Shown here: one piece after another, positions 18,637 to 27,455 of the stretch
Layout: each line of letters begins with the position of its first letter
Position numbering within the stretch: position 1 is the first letter of the stretch
Notes under the pieces: generated by a model
Seen by the model: the letters and a program-made list of their open reading frames with translations, nothing else
Database searches by the model: none
Told to the model about the DNA's origin: nothing
Position numbers and translations under genes: made by a program
Assembly: GCF_900100355.1 (NCBI RefSeq)
Contig: NZ_FNFH01000001.1
Span: forward strand, 138,963-202,962
Direction of reading: 5' to 3'
Length of the DNA stretch: 64,000 nucleotides
Source: Microbulbifer yueqingensis
Lineage (GTDB): Bacteria > Pseudomonadota > Gammaproteobacteria > Pseudomonadales > Cellvibrionaceae

Positions 18637-19262
18637 TGTTCGAATTTTTTCGGACAGCTGGAGTGGGTGGTCCCTGTAAGCACAGTCAGGGAAAAGAGAG
18701 TTGCGACCAACCGCACATTTTAGCCATTTGCCTCTCCCTGAATCAGAGTTCCGTCGAGTAGTACACCTTTCCCCGCTTATAGCTGCGGTATTAATAACAC
18801 TGGTTTTCGCAGCGCGATGCCATGTGGGAAGCATCCTGCCAACAACTCTCTTGAGGCAATTCCCTCCCCCACCTTGATGGGCCGCTCAAAGAGCGGCTTT
18901 TTTTCTTTCCCCCGGCTGGCCTGGGATGCATCGCTTCCGGGCACGCAGCTGGCCCCAATTATTGCCGGGATGGACTGGCGTTCATCACTGTTTGGCGAGC
19001 CTCGATTGGGGCACGGCGAACTACATCACTATCTGCCACGGTAGATTTCTGTAAAGCCGGGCCAGCACATGGCGGTCCCGGATCTTCCGGTCCGCTGTGC
19101 CCTCGATACCGATGGAAACCTCGGAGCACTGCTGGTCCCTCTCTGGAAGCCCGGCCATTCACAAGCCCTTTGCGTCAGGCCAGGGATTGTGCACTGGCTG
19201 TCGCTTTCCGCTTGCCGCATAATTGCCGGCCAATTTCGAAAATAGAATGAATGGCCCGTTGT
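18637..19262. other. Long non-coding stretch before rdgC
   Basis: No credible protein gene. Visible structure: TCAGGGA (18686-18692) pairs with TCCCTGA (18735-18741), and a terminator lies at 18881-18904. Between 18905 and rdgC I see nothing except a possible CATAAT -10 box near 19220. Short open frames here overlap the terminator or run against rdgC and look accidental. Confidence 0.6.
18881..18904 (+). terminator. Strong rho-independent terminator
   Basis: GCCGCTC-AAA-GAGCGGC followed by seven T residues. It lies 244 bases after the stop of the small barrel protein, so it ends either a long 3' UTR or a separate small transcript. Confidence 0.85.
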
Positions 19263-20255
19263 ATGTGGTTCAAGAACCTGCGCGTATACCGCCTCACCAA
19301 AGAATTCGACCTCACTGCCGAAAAATTGAACGAACTGCTGGAGCCGGGTCTGTTCGTGCCCTGTGGCAGCCAGGATGCGGCCCGTTATGGCTGGGTGCCG
19401 CCGCTGGGCCGCCACGGCTCCGAACTGGTTCACAGCACCAACGGCTACCTGATGGTCTGCGCCAAAAAACAGGAAAAAGTCCTGCCCGCGGGCGTGATCA
19501 ACGAGAAGGTAGAGGAAATGGCCCAGGCCATCTCCCAGAAAGAGGGTCGGCAGGTGGGCCGCAAGGAGCGCCAGAACCTGAAGGACGAGGTCCTGATGGA
19601 GATGCGGCCGAAGGCCTTCGCCCGCTCGCGCCTGCAATACGCCTATATCGCGCCGCGGGACGGCTGGGTGGTGGTAGATGCCGCCTCGGCCTCGGCCGCG
19701 GAGGAACTGCTGGAGAACCTGCGCGAGGCCATCAGCAGCCTGGCGGTGGTGCCGCTGGCGGCAAAGAACCTGCCCCAGCAGGCCATGACCCATTGGTTGC
19801 ATGCCCCCGAGACACCGGCACATTTCGAGTTCGGTCACGAATGCGAGCTGCGCGACCCGAAAGACAGCGGCAGCGTCATCCGCTGCAAGAACCAGGACCT
19901 CTGTGCCGAGGAAATCCACAATCACCTGGTGGCGGGGATGCAGGTGCACAAGCTGGGCCTGACCTGGCGTGGCGGGGTGGAGTTTATCGTCGACGACCAG
20001 CTGTCCCTGAAGCGGGTGAAATTCAGTGATGAACTGATCGAAAAGGCGGACAGCGCCGATGCGGACAACGCGGCACAGCGTTTCGATGCAGATTTTTCGG
20101 TGATGACCCTCGAGATCTCTGCGCTGCTGACAGACCTGCTCGCGGCATTTGGTGGCGCGAACACGGAGACCACCAGCGTAGAGGAAATCGTCGCCCGCGC
20201 CTCCCGTGCCGAGGCGGAGCAGCCGTCTGCAGAGGTCGAGGAACTGGTATTCTGA
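19263..20255 (+). CDS. rdgC: Recombination-associated protein RdgC
   Basis: 330 residues. RdgC forms a ring around DNA and restrains RecA. The sequence follows E. coli RdgC throughout: MWFKNLRVYRL start, FVPCGSQD, GWVPPLGRHG, NGYLMVCAKKQEKVLPAGVI, IRCKNQDL, LKRVKF and RFDADFSVMT. I start at 19263 because the family begins M(L)WFKNL; an ATG four codons upstream (19251) is equally possible, and neither has a good Shine-Dalgarno. A C-terminal tail rich in Glu and Ala extends past the E. coli end. Confidence 0.93.
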   Translation: MWFKNLRVYRLTKEFDLTAEKLNELLEPGLFVPCGSQDAARYGWVPPLGRHGSELVHSTNGYLMVCAKKQEKVLPAGVINEKVEEMAQAISQKEGRQVGRKERQNLKDEVLMEMRPKAFARSRLQYAYIAPRDGWVVVDAASASAAEELLENLREAISSLAVVPLAAKNLPQQAMTHWLHAPETPAHFEFGHECELRDPKDSGSVIRCKNQDLCAEEIHNHLVAGMQVHKLGLTWRGGVEFIVDDQLSLKRVKFSDELIEKADSADADNAAQRFDADFSVMTLEISALLTDLLAAFGGANTETTSVEEIVARASRAEAEQPSAEVEELVF

Positions 20256-20564
20256 TCTCCTCGCCAGCCCCTCACCGGGGGGCTGGCTCTGCGTCACTGA
20301 TCCCGAACCGGGCCTGCGCTTGCAGTCGCACTGGCCCCACTGGCACCGACCGCCCCGGCGCCTTATCCGCGCGGTCCATTCAGGCTGCCTCCCTCCCGTG
20401 TCATGCATCGACATTTGCACTCACGCAGCGCGAAGTCCCGACGGAATTTGCCGCCACACCCTGCGCCTCACTGGACTATGCTCACTGACTGAATCCCCAC
20501 CGGGCCTGAATGCGGAAAATCGCTGCCCGGCAATCACCCCCAATGGAGCAACCGGGTATCCAGC
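20256..20564. other. Intergenic stretch after rdgC
   Basis: Apart from the hairpin GCCAGCCCC/GGGGCTGGC at 20263-20287, just after the rdgC stop and without a T tract, I see no gene or clear signal here. Confidence 0.5.
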
Positions 20565-21137
20565 ATGAGATACAGCCTTGTCAGCTTCTTCACCGTCTCC
20601 CTGCTGCTCACAGGCTGCGAGGCGCCGCAGAGATTCAAGCTCCCGCAGATATTCGAGGCGCCGCAGATATTCTCCCCTACTGGTAGTGAGGGGCAGTGGG
20701 AAAAATACGAGACCTTCAACTTCGTGCCGTCGGGTGGCAGTGATGGCCGTGTGGTGTCGACCCTTCATGCAGAGGTTTCGCGGCAGCTGAACGCGCGCGG
20801 CATGAAGCGCAGCCGCAACCCGGATGTCCTAGTCAATATCGCGGTACACACGAGACAGCGATCAAAAGCGCGAGCCGGGACCGCCGGCTTTGCCGCGGCA
20901 CGCTATCCGTTTTTACAGGATTATTACCGCGACCTTTCGAAAAAGCACGTGACCGATATCGATGGGGAAACCGAGGGCCGGCTGACCATCGATGTGCTCG
21001 ATGTGAAACAGGGCGAAATGGTCTGGCGCGGCCGGACCGGGGGCCGCATCACCCCGGCGATGATGCAGGAACCAGAGGAGACACTGGCCACAGCGGTGGA
21101 TGAGATCTTCCGGGAGTTCCCGAAGGCCGGGGGCTGA
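20565..21137 (+). CDS. DUF4136 lipoprotein with tandem hexapeptide tether
   Basis: 190 residues. The signal FFTVSLLLTGC gives lipidation at C18. After the cysteine come three six-residue units (EAPQRF, KLPQIF, EAPQIF) encoded by an exact 18-base period. The rest is a DUF4136 domain: EKYETFNFVP near the front, VLVNIAVHTR, a Tyr/Phe-rich middle, GRLTIDVLDVKQGEMVWRG and a closing helix ATAVDEIFREFP. Function of the family is unknown. It converges on gnd. Confidence 0.8.
   Translation: MRYSLVSFFTVSLLLTGCEAPQRFKLPQIFEAPQIFSPTGSEGQWEKYETFNFVPSGGSDGRVVSTLHAEVSRQLNARGMKRSRNPDVLVNIAVHTRQRSKARAGTAGFAAARYPFLQDYYRDLSKKHVTDIDGETEGRLTIDVLDVKQGEMVWRGRTGGRITPAMMQEPEETLATAVDEIFREFPKAGG
20625..20672 (+). repeat. 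Three copies of CCGCAGAKATTC at an 18-base period
   Basis: Copies start at 20625, 20643 and 20661. The first differs from the other two at one base. They encode PQ(R/I)F repeats just after the lipoprotein cysteine, so copy number can change without a frameshift. Confidence 0.8.
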
Positions 21138-21140
21138 TCA

Positions 21141-21159
21141 CCGGTGGCCGGGCCACCGG
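21141..21159. terminator. Convergent inverted repeat between the DUF4136 gene and gnd
   Basis: CCGGTGGCC-G-GGCCACCGG is a perfect repeat four bases after the lipoprotein stop and 23 bases from the gnd stop. There is no U tract on either strand; possible bidirectional terminator. Confidence 0.4.
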
Positions 21160-21181
21160 ATAAGACGCGCCCCGGGATGTA

Positions 21182-22708
21182 TCAGACCTTTACCATCGGC
21201 CGGTCTTTCCGGCTCCACAGCACGTGGTACTTCTCGTTTTCGGGACGATCCGCACGGGAGAAGGTATGCGCGCCAAAGAAGTCCCGCTGCGCCTGCAGCA
21301 GGTTGGCCGGCAGGGATTCGCGCCGGAACGCATCGTAATAATTGAGAGCTGAAGAGAGTGCCGGTACCGGGATACCGCGCAGGCTGGCATCCGCCACCGC
21401 GCGCCGCCAGTTGCCCTGGTTGGCGGCAATCTGCTCGATAAAGAAATCGTCCAGTAGCAGGTTCGAGAGCTTGTGGTCGCGCTCGTAGGCGTCGCTGATG
21501 GACTGGAGGAATACCGCCCGGATGATGCAGCCGGCGCGCCAGATGCGCGCGATCTCGGCGAAATTCAGTTGCCAGCCCTGCTCCCGTGCCGCCAGCTTCA
21601 TCAGGTCGAAGCCCTGCGCATAAATGCAGATTTTGGCGCAGTACATGGCGTCGTGCAGCTGGGCGATGACGGTCTCCCGCTGCTCCGCCGGCACCGGTTC
21701 CACATCCGGGCCCAGCAGTTTTTTCGCCGCCCGGGTGCGCAGCACCTTGCGCGTGGACAGGGAGCGGGCGAACACTGCCTCGGCGATACTGGGCGCCGGG
21801 CACCCCACCTCCAGGCTGCTCACCGCAGTCCACAGCCCGGTGCCCTTCTGGCCGGCCCGGTCGAGGATCACGTCCACCAGTGGTGAGCCGGTTTCCGGAT
21901 CGGCGGTGCCCAGTACCTCGGCGCTGATATCGATCAGGTAGCTGTTCAGCGGTCCCTTGTTCCACTCCCGGAAGACTGCGGCGATTTCCTGCGGTGACAT
22001 CTCCAGCGCACTGCGCATCACGTCGTACGCCTCGCAGATCAGCTGCATATCTGCGTACTCGATACCGTTGTGGACCATCTTCACATAGTGGCCGGAACCG
22101 ATGGGGCCGATATAGGCCGCGCAGGGCTCCCCTTCCTTGACCGGATTACCGGGTTCGAAGCGCTCGATCGGCTGGCCGCTGTCTGGATCCACCTTGGCCG
22201 CCATGGCATGCCAGACCGGCTCGATGCGGGCCCATGCATAGGGATCGCCACTGGGCATCAGCGAGGGCCCGAAGCGCGCGCCCACCTCTCCACCGGATAC
22301 CGCGGTGGTAAAGAAAATCAGCCGGCCCTCGTAGCGCTTGCAGCGCTCCACCGAGTCGGTCCACAGGCTGTTGCCGGTATCCACCACGATATCGTCGGCC
22401 TTGAGGCCTGCGTCCAGCAGCTTGTTGCATACGTCGTCCACCGGCGCCCCGGCGGGCACAGACAGGATCACCAGGTGCGGCGCCTTTACCCGCGCCAGCA
22501 GCTCGGTATAGGAGTTGCAGGTCTCGATCCGCGCCGGCTGCTCACCGCGCTCCAAGCGGTCCTGCTCCAGCAGGTCCTCCAGGCGATGGTGGTCCAGATC
22601 GAAGGCGCACACACGGTACCCGTTATCGGCAAGGTTCAGGATAAGGTTCTTGCCCATCACTCCTGCACCGATGAAACCGATGTCGCACAGAGAGTTGGTT
22701 GCAGCCAT
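21182..22708 (-). CDS. gnd: 6-phosphogluconate dehydrogenase (decarboxylating)
   Basis: 508 residues. Oxidises 6-phosphogluconate to ribulose 5-phosphate, CO2 and NADPH in the pentose phosphate pathway. N-terminal dinucleotide fold GFIGAGVMGKNL, substrate motifs VSGGEVGARFGPSLMPSG and GSGHYVKMVHNGIEYADMQ (catalytic lysine), and DRAGQKGTGLWT. The usual signature VSGGEEGAR has V for the second E. The C-terminal tail motif HVLWSRKDRP is present. GCGGAG precedes the ATG. Length is about 35-40 residues above the E. coli enzyme, with short inserts near residues 50-60 and 175-195. Confidence 0.93.
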   Translation of the reverse strand: MAATNSLCDIGFIGAGVMGKNLILNLADNGYRVCAFDLDHHRLEDLLEQDRLERGEQPARIETCNSYTELLARVKAPHLVILSVPAGAPVDDVCNKLLDAGLKADDIVVDTGNSLWTDSVERCKRYEGRLIFFTTAVSGGEVGARFGPSLMPSGDPYAWARIEPVWHAMAAKVDPDSGQPIERFEPGNPVKEGEPCAAYIGPIGSGHYVKMVHNGIEYADMQLICEAYDVMRSALEMSPQEIAAVFREWNKGPLNSYLIDISAEVLGTADPETGSPLVDVILDRAGQKGTGLWTAVSSLEVGCPAPSIAEAVFARSLSTRKVLRTRAAKKLLGPDVEPVPAEQRETVIAQLHDAMYCAKICIYAQGFDLMKLAAREQGWQLNFAEIARIWRAGCIIRAVFLQSISDAYERDHKLSNLLLDDFFIEQIAANQGNWRRAVADASLRGIPVPALSSALNYYDAFRRESLPANLLQAQRDFFGAHTFSRADRPENEKYHVLWSRKDRPMVKV

Positions 22709-23039
22709 GGATTGCTCCGCAAATCGTGGTATCTAAGCCTGGCGGGCGCCAGATCGGGCGCGAAGTATAGCAACCTGCCGGCGTTACCGGGAGGCCGGAA
22801 CCATTGCCGGCACCCGGGACCGCAACCGGGCGGCGCACACAGAGCATTGTGCTGAAAGGATAGCAGCGGGCAGTGAATGGCTCTCAACGGGTTCCGCTTT
22901 CGGTTACCATACGGCGGGCGCCAACCCGGGGAACGGGCACCGGCGGCCGCCGGAAATGACCAGTAACCTGCGGAGACTGGCGGCACGACGGAATACGCGA
23001 GGCGCAAGGCCAACACGCAAGGGGGAAAAGGCAAACATC
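22709..23039. other. Divergent intergenic region
   Basis: 331 bases between the gnd start (minus) and the small membrane protein start (plus). It must hold both promoters, but I cannot point to convincing -35/-10 pairs or repeats. Confidence 0.4.
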
Positions 23040-23345
23040 ATGGACCAGCAAGCAGTGATCGAATTTTATCTCGCCAACCAGTGGCTGGTCCTGCCAGTCT
23101 TTATCCTGCTGGTGATCGGCGTGGCGCTACTCTGGTTTGGCGGATTGGTCGCGGCACTCGTGGCCCTGGGGAACCGCCAGTGGCTCTGGGGAATCCCGAC
23201 GCTCATACTGGGCCCCTTCACTGGCCTGCCTTACGCCCTGACCTATCCCGGTCGGGCGGAATATGCACGCAGCCTCATGCTGCGCGGACTTGCGCTGGCC
23301 CTGGCCTCCCTGCTCCTTTTGTTCCTGGTCTGGCTTTTTACCTGA
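23040..23345 (+). CDS. Small hydrophobic membrane protein
   Basis: 101 residues with three predicted membrane helices: about 14-45 (WLVLPVFILLVIGVALLWFGG onward), 48-66, and 80-100 at the C-terminus. A PYALTYPGRAEYAR loop lies between the last two. AGGGGGAAAAGG stands eight bases before the ATG, a strong site that fixes the start. Not a family I recognise; comparable short proteins are annotated only as hypothetical. Confidence 0.7.
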   Translation: MDQQAVIEFYLANQWLVLPVFILLVIGVALLWFGGLVAALVALGNRQWLWGIPTLILGPFTGLPYALTYPGRAEYARSLMLRGLALALASLLLLFLVWLFT

Positions 23346-23472
23346 GTCTTGTGCGAAAGGGACTATAGGGACTGTAGCCTCAATGTAATAGGTTGTAATG
23401 CTGCCCGGTATCCGCAGTCCCGGCAGGATGGTAGGCTCGGCTGAACTTCATCGGAAGAACAGGCCGGTCACT

Positions 23473-24567
23473 ATGGCATCGCTACCTCAACAGTTGTCTC
23501 GTCTCTTTTTACTGGTTTCTGTATCCCTGGCCCCCCTGGTCGGGGCCGCAACGCTGCCCGGTGATGAAAAATCACCGGGATACATTTGCCCTCCCTGTGA
23601 CCACGAGAAAAACCTGTTTCAGGCCAGTGCCGTCAACGCGCCCGGCGCCTGTAAAGTGTGCGGCATGGAACTGGTGGAAAAACCCCATGCGCCCGGCAGC
23701 GAGGACTTCGCCCTTCATGAGGGTTCCGGCAGTTTCATGCTCAGTAGCAACACTCCCGACTCGAATCCCCTGGCAGTTTTTTATCACCACCCGCAAAACC
23801 TGCGCGAAGATGCCCCGGTGCTTATCGTCCTTCCCGGTGCCGGCCGCAATGCCTGGAGCTACCGCGATACCTGGGTGGAATCCTCCGAGATGTACGGCGT
23901 GCTGGTGCTCGTGCCGCATTACGCGGAAACCCATTACCCGGAATTCTGGAGTTACAACATTGCCGGCATGATCGAGAATGTGCGCATCAATGAAGAGCGC
24001 ACGGGGGTGGTGGGTTACGATATCAACCGCGCACCGCAGACCTGGCTGTTCAACGACTTCGACAAGATCTTCAACGTTGCTGTCCAAGAGCTGGGGCTCG
24101 GCACCGAAACCTATGACCTGTTCGGCCACTCCGCGGGCGGCCAGATCCTGCACCGCTTTACCCTCTTCGCCGGCGAGAGCAAGGCCCGGCGTATCCTGGC
24201 GGGTAATTCCGGCTGGTACACGGCACCCCGGTTCGACAAGCCGTTCCCTTTCGGCGTGGGCAGTGACATGCTCGACGGTGCCGGGCTGGCAAGGGCGTTC
24301 CAGCGGGAACTGGTGGTATTTCTCGGCGAACTCGATAACGCGAATGAGACCCGGGGCCACCTGGTGCGCACCCCCGAGGTCAACTGGCAGGGCGACCACC
24401 GCCTGTCCCGAGGCCGCTATTTCTTCGCCCAGGCCCAGGAGCGGGCCCGGGAACTGGAAACGGACCTGAACTGGCAGCTGGAAGTCGTCCCCGGGGTAGG
24501 ACACGATTACGCGGCCATGGGAAGGGCCGCTGCCGATTACCTGTACGGCGGGTCCGGGGAACAGTAA
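23473..24567 (+). CDS. Secreted alpha/beta hydrolase with N-terminal heavy-metal-binding-like motif
   Basis: 364 residues. Signal peptide RLFLLVSVSLAPLVGAA, then residues 37-68 with two Cys pairs, C39-C42 and C60-C63, in the pattern YICPPCDHE...PGACKVCGMELV. This is the layout of the short heavy-metal-binding domain of RND/copper proteins (YTCPMHP...PGKCPKCGM-L). From ~85 on it is an alpha/beta hydrolase: oxyanion region VLPGAGRNAW, nucleophile S220 in GHSAGG, probable acid D288 (GELD) and base H344 (GVGHDY). Substrate unknown. The start at 23473 is preferred for the signal peptide; 23398 and 23428 are alternatives. Confidence 0.75.
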   Translation: MASLPQQLSRLFLLVSVSLAPLVGAATLPGDEKSPGYICPPCDHEKNLFQASAVNAPGACKVCGMELVEKPHAPGSEDFALHEGSGSFMLSSNTPDSNPLAVFYHHPQNLREDAPVLIVLPGAGRNAWSYRDTWVESSEMYGVLVLVPHYAETHYPEFWSYNIAGMIENVRINEERTGVVGYDINRAPQTWLFNDFDKIFNVAVQELGLGTETYDLFGHSAGGQILHRFTLFAGESKARRILAGNSGWYTAPRFDKPFPFGVGSDMLDGAGLARAFQRELVVFLGELDNANETRGHLVRTPEVNWQGDHRLSRGRYFFAQAQERARELETDLNWQLEVVPGVGHDYAAMGRAAADYLYGGSGEQ

Positions 24568-24655
24568 CGGGATCCAGCCAGTCATAGCGGGATAGTGACC
24601 CGGTGTGGATGATGGGGGCGGCCGTACTGGGAGATATCCCGGCTAAACTGCCGGA

Positions 24656-25441
24656 CTACTCATCGTCAAGCCGGCCATTTCTGCCTGCGCCCCCGACAAA
24701 ACGCGCCGCGCCTTCCAGGGCTTCCCCGAACACCACGGGGTAGCCCCCGGCCCCCTCCTCTTCCAGCGCCTGCGCCAGTGGCAAGTCCCACTGGCGATAC
24801 GCGGAGCGGCGATCGGCCCGCAGGCAGCGTTGGGGGAAGCGGGCAATCTGGCGGGCCAGTGCCTGCGCGGCGTCCAGCACCGCATCGTCTTCCACCACCC
24901 GGTTGGCCAGTCCCATCTGCAACGCCTCCTCCGCGTACACGTGACGGCCGGTCAGGATCATATCCATGGCGCGACCGTGGCCGACGATACGCGGCAGGCG
25001 CACGGTGCCGCCATCGACCAGGGGCACGCCCCAGCGGCGGCAGAAAACGCCAAAGACCGCGGAGCGCCCGGCCACGCGCATATCACACATGAGCGCCAGC
25101 TCGAGCCCGCCAGCCACCGCATAGCCGCTTACGGCGGCGATCACCGGCTTGTCCAGCGGCATGCGCGTGGGCCCCATTGGGCCCGGCCCGGTGCCGGCGG
25201 ACTCGATCCCATTGCGTCGCTCCGGGTCCGCCAGCGCCGAGAGGTCGGCCCCGGAGCAGAAGTTACCCCCACTGCCGGCAAGCACGGCCACACTGAGGCG
25301 GTCGTCGCCCTCGAATTCCTCAAAGGCACGGCGCAAGGCAGTGGCTGTCGGCCCGTCCACCGCATTGCGCCTGGCCGGGCAGCACAGGGTTATGGTGCAA
25401 ACGGCGCCGTCAACAGATATCTCTACCGGGGACTGGTCCAT
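24656..25441 (-). CDS. Enoyl-CoA hydratase/isomerase (crotonase) family protein
   Basis: 261 residues of crotonase fold. The CoA-binding oxyanion holes are SGNFCSGADLSAL-like (GGNFCSGADL) and GYAVAGGLELALMCDMRVA. In the region where classical hydratases have a catalytic Glu (PE in FGxPE), this protein reads FGVFCRRWGVPLVDGGT, so at least one catalytic Glu is missing. Many homologues annotated as enoyl-CoA hydratase share this variant. The reaction is therefore open (isomerase, dehalogenase or hydrolase are possible). AAGGAGAG before 25441 fixes the start. Confidence 0.85.
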   Translation of the reverse strand: MDQSPVEISVDGAVCTITLCCPARRNAVDGPTATALRRAFEEFEGDDRLSVAVLAGSGGNFCSGADLSALADPERRNGIESAGTGPGPMGPTRMPLDKPVIAAVSGYAVAGGLELALMCDMRVAGRSAVFGVFCRRWGVPLVDGGTVRLPRIVGHGRAMDMILTGRHVYAEEALQMGLANRVVEDDAVLDAAQALARQIARFPQRCLRADRRSAYRQWDLPLAQALEEEGAGGYPVVFGEALEGAARFVGGAGRNGRLDDE

Positions 25442-25617
25442 CCTGCTCTCCTTGCGACTGGTGCATACGGCCATCATATATCCCCACAGCAGCCACTGAC
25501 ACCAACGCGCCAGGGCGGCTGTGAGCCCCAATCCCGCAGCCTACAATGCGAGACAGGTGAGCGAACCGAAACCCACGCGCTCCGTTATTGCGTCCTTACC
25601 GTGGGGGAGATCACCAC

Positions 25618-26949
25618 ATGATCGACGTGCCGACCACACTCGGGCAGATAAAGACAGCCTTGGCGCCCCTTGCCGGGAGCGATTCCGATTACACCCCCCT
25701 GCTGGAGAAAGCAGCGGAGCGCAGCGTCGTGCTGCTGGGAGAGGCGAGTCACGGCACCCACGACTTCTACCAGATGCGCGCGGATATCACCCGCCACCTG
25801 ATCGAGGAACAGGGCCTGGATGCTGTGGTGGTGGAGGGGGACTGGCCGGACGTATACCGCATCAACCGTTTCGTGCGCGGCCTCGACGGCGACGAGAGTG
25901 CGCGCGCGGCGCTGGGGGATTTCGAGCGTTTCCCGCTGTGGATGTGGCGCAATACCGTAATGGAGTCCTTTATCGGCTGGCTGCGCGACTGGAACCTGGA
26001 GCGCGCCCCCGCCGAACGCGTAGGCATCTACGGCATGGATCTCTACAGCATGTACCGTTCAGCCGATGCCGTCGTCAATTACCTGGAAAAGGTCGACCCG
26101 CCGGCAGCCCAGCGCGCGCGCCAGCGCTATGCCTGCCTGGACCAGCACGGTGACCCGCAACGTTACGGCTACCAGGCGGCCATGGGGCTGAGCGAGTCCT
26201 GCCAGCAGGCCGCCCTGGAGCAGCTGCTGGAGATCCTGGAAGCCCGTAACCAGTGGCTGAGGAAAGCGCGCAACCTGTCCGAGGACGAACTGTTCTACGC
26301 CGAGCGCAATGCGCGCATCGTCCACCATGCCGAAGCCTATTACCGCGGCATGTTCTTCTCCGGCGTGAACACCTGGAACCTGCGCGACCGGCACATGGTC
26401 GACACGCTGCTCGACCTGCGCCAGCACCTCGCCCACCAGCGCGGCCGGCCCGCGCGGATCGCGGTCTGGGCCCACAACTCCCATCTGGGCGATGCCCGCG
26501 CCACCGATGCCGCACTACATGAGGAGGTCAATGTGGGCCAGCTGGTACGTGAAAAAATGGGCGGTGAATCACTGCTGGTGGGATTTACCACCTATACGGG
26601 TCATGTGACCGCCGCCCCGGACTGGGATGAACCTGCCGAACACCGCTGGGTACGGCCCGCGCTGGAGGGCAGTGTGGAGGCACTGTTCCATCGGGCCGGG
26701 GCCGGGCGCTTTTACCTCGATATGGCAGCATTGGACGCGGATGCCCTCAACGAGACGTTGCTCGAGCGCGCCATCGGTGTCATCTACCGCCCGGAAACCG
26801 AGCGCCAGAGTCACTATTTCCGGGCCCGGGTGCATCGCCAGTTCGATGCCATCTTCCATCTCGACGAAACCCGCGCCCTCGAACCCCTGGACATGACCGA
26901 GGGCTGGGAAGAGCGCGAGCCACCGGAGACCTGGCCCTACGGGACGTGA
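25618..26949 (+). CDS. Erythromycin esterase-like protein (EreA/ChaN-like fold)
   Basis: 443 residues. Family signatures: LGEASHGTHDFYQMRADITRHL near residue 40, VVEGDWPDVYRINRFVRG, a helical insert (155-240) and IAVWAHNSHLGDAR, which together build the EreA/B-type metal or His-Glu active site. Most chromosomal members are not resistance genes and their substrates are unknown, so I do not infer macrolide resistance. GGGGGAGA precedes the ATG at 25618. It is divergent from the crotonase gene with 176 bp between. Confidence 0.85.
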   Translation: MIDVPTTLGQIKTALAPLAGSDSDYTPLLEKAAERSVVLLGEASHGTHDFYQMRADITRHLIEEQGLDAVVVEGDWPDVYRINRFVRGLDGDESARAALGDFERFPLWMWRNTVMESFIGWLRDWNLERAPAERVGIYGMDLYSMYRSADAVVNYLEKVDPPAAQRARQRYACLDQHGDPQRYGYQAAMGLSESCQQAALEQLLEILEARNQWLRKARNLSEDELFYAERNARIVHHAEAYYRGMFFSGVNTWNLRDRHMVDTLLDLRQHLAHQRGRPARIAVWAHNSHLGDARATDAALHEEVNVGQLVREKMGGESLLVGFTTYTGHVTAAPDWDEPAEHRWVRPALEGSVEALFHRAGAGRFYLDMAALDADALNETLLERAIGVIYRPETERQSHYFRARVHRQFDAIFHLDETRALEPLDMTEGWEEREPPETWPYGT

Positions 26950-27117
26950 CCCGGGCGGGCGATGCCCCGGCTGGGTGCCGTGTCCCCGTATACCCGGCTG
27001 CGTACCCACGACGGTGTTGATTGGTATAGGCTCTTAACAGGGAACCATTTTTTGGCGAAACCTGCGGGGCTTCGAAACCAGAGCCCCCCAGGCCGCAAAC
27101 CCTCATGGAGGCACACG

Positions 27118-27336
27118 ATGAAATGCCCTTCCTGTAAAGACTCCGGCATGATGAGCATGGACCGCAATGGCGTCCAGATCGATTACTGTCCCAACTGCCG
27201 GGGCATCTGGCTCGACCGCGGTGAGCTGGAAAAGATCATCGAGCAGTCGCACGCGGCGGGCGCTTCCAGTAGCACCGGAGGCCAGGAACAGCACAAACAG
27301 AAGCGCAACCTGATCACCGAACTTTTCGACTTCTAA
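27118..27336 (+). CDS. Small zinc-ribbon protein (zf-TFIIB type)
   Basis: 72 residues. Two Cys pairs (MKCPSCKDSG and DYCPNCRGIWLDRGELEKI) form the zf-TFIIB (PF13453) zinc ribbon with its conserved WLDRGELE helix. A Gln/Gly/Ser-rich linker and KQKRNLITELFDF end follow. Family function is unknown. GGAGG upstream fixes the start. Confidence 0.85.
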   Translation: MKCPSCKDSGMMSMDRNGVQIDYCPNCRGIWLDRGELEKIIEQSHAAGASSSTGGQEQHKQKRNLITELFDF

Positions 27337-27455
27337 TCATCCCGGTCCGGCGGTACCGTGACCCCACACCGGGTCATCGGCCCCCGGTTCGGCGCGGGCC
27401 TCCCGCCACCCTAGAATCCCGGGTGAGCGACCGAAAGCCTCCAGGGGGGATGCCG

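Noticed and set aside
18817-19044. 75-codon frame after the terminator at 18881
   Set aside because: It reads through the terminator stem and T run and has no ribosome-binding site.
19029-20420. 463-codon open frame on the minus strand over rdgC
   Set aside because: It mirrors the well-supported rdgC frame, has low-complexity composition and no recognisable motif. GC-rich DNA often opens the opposite frame.
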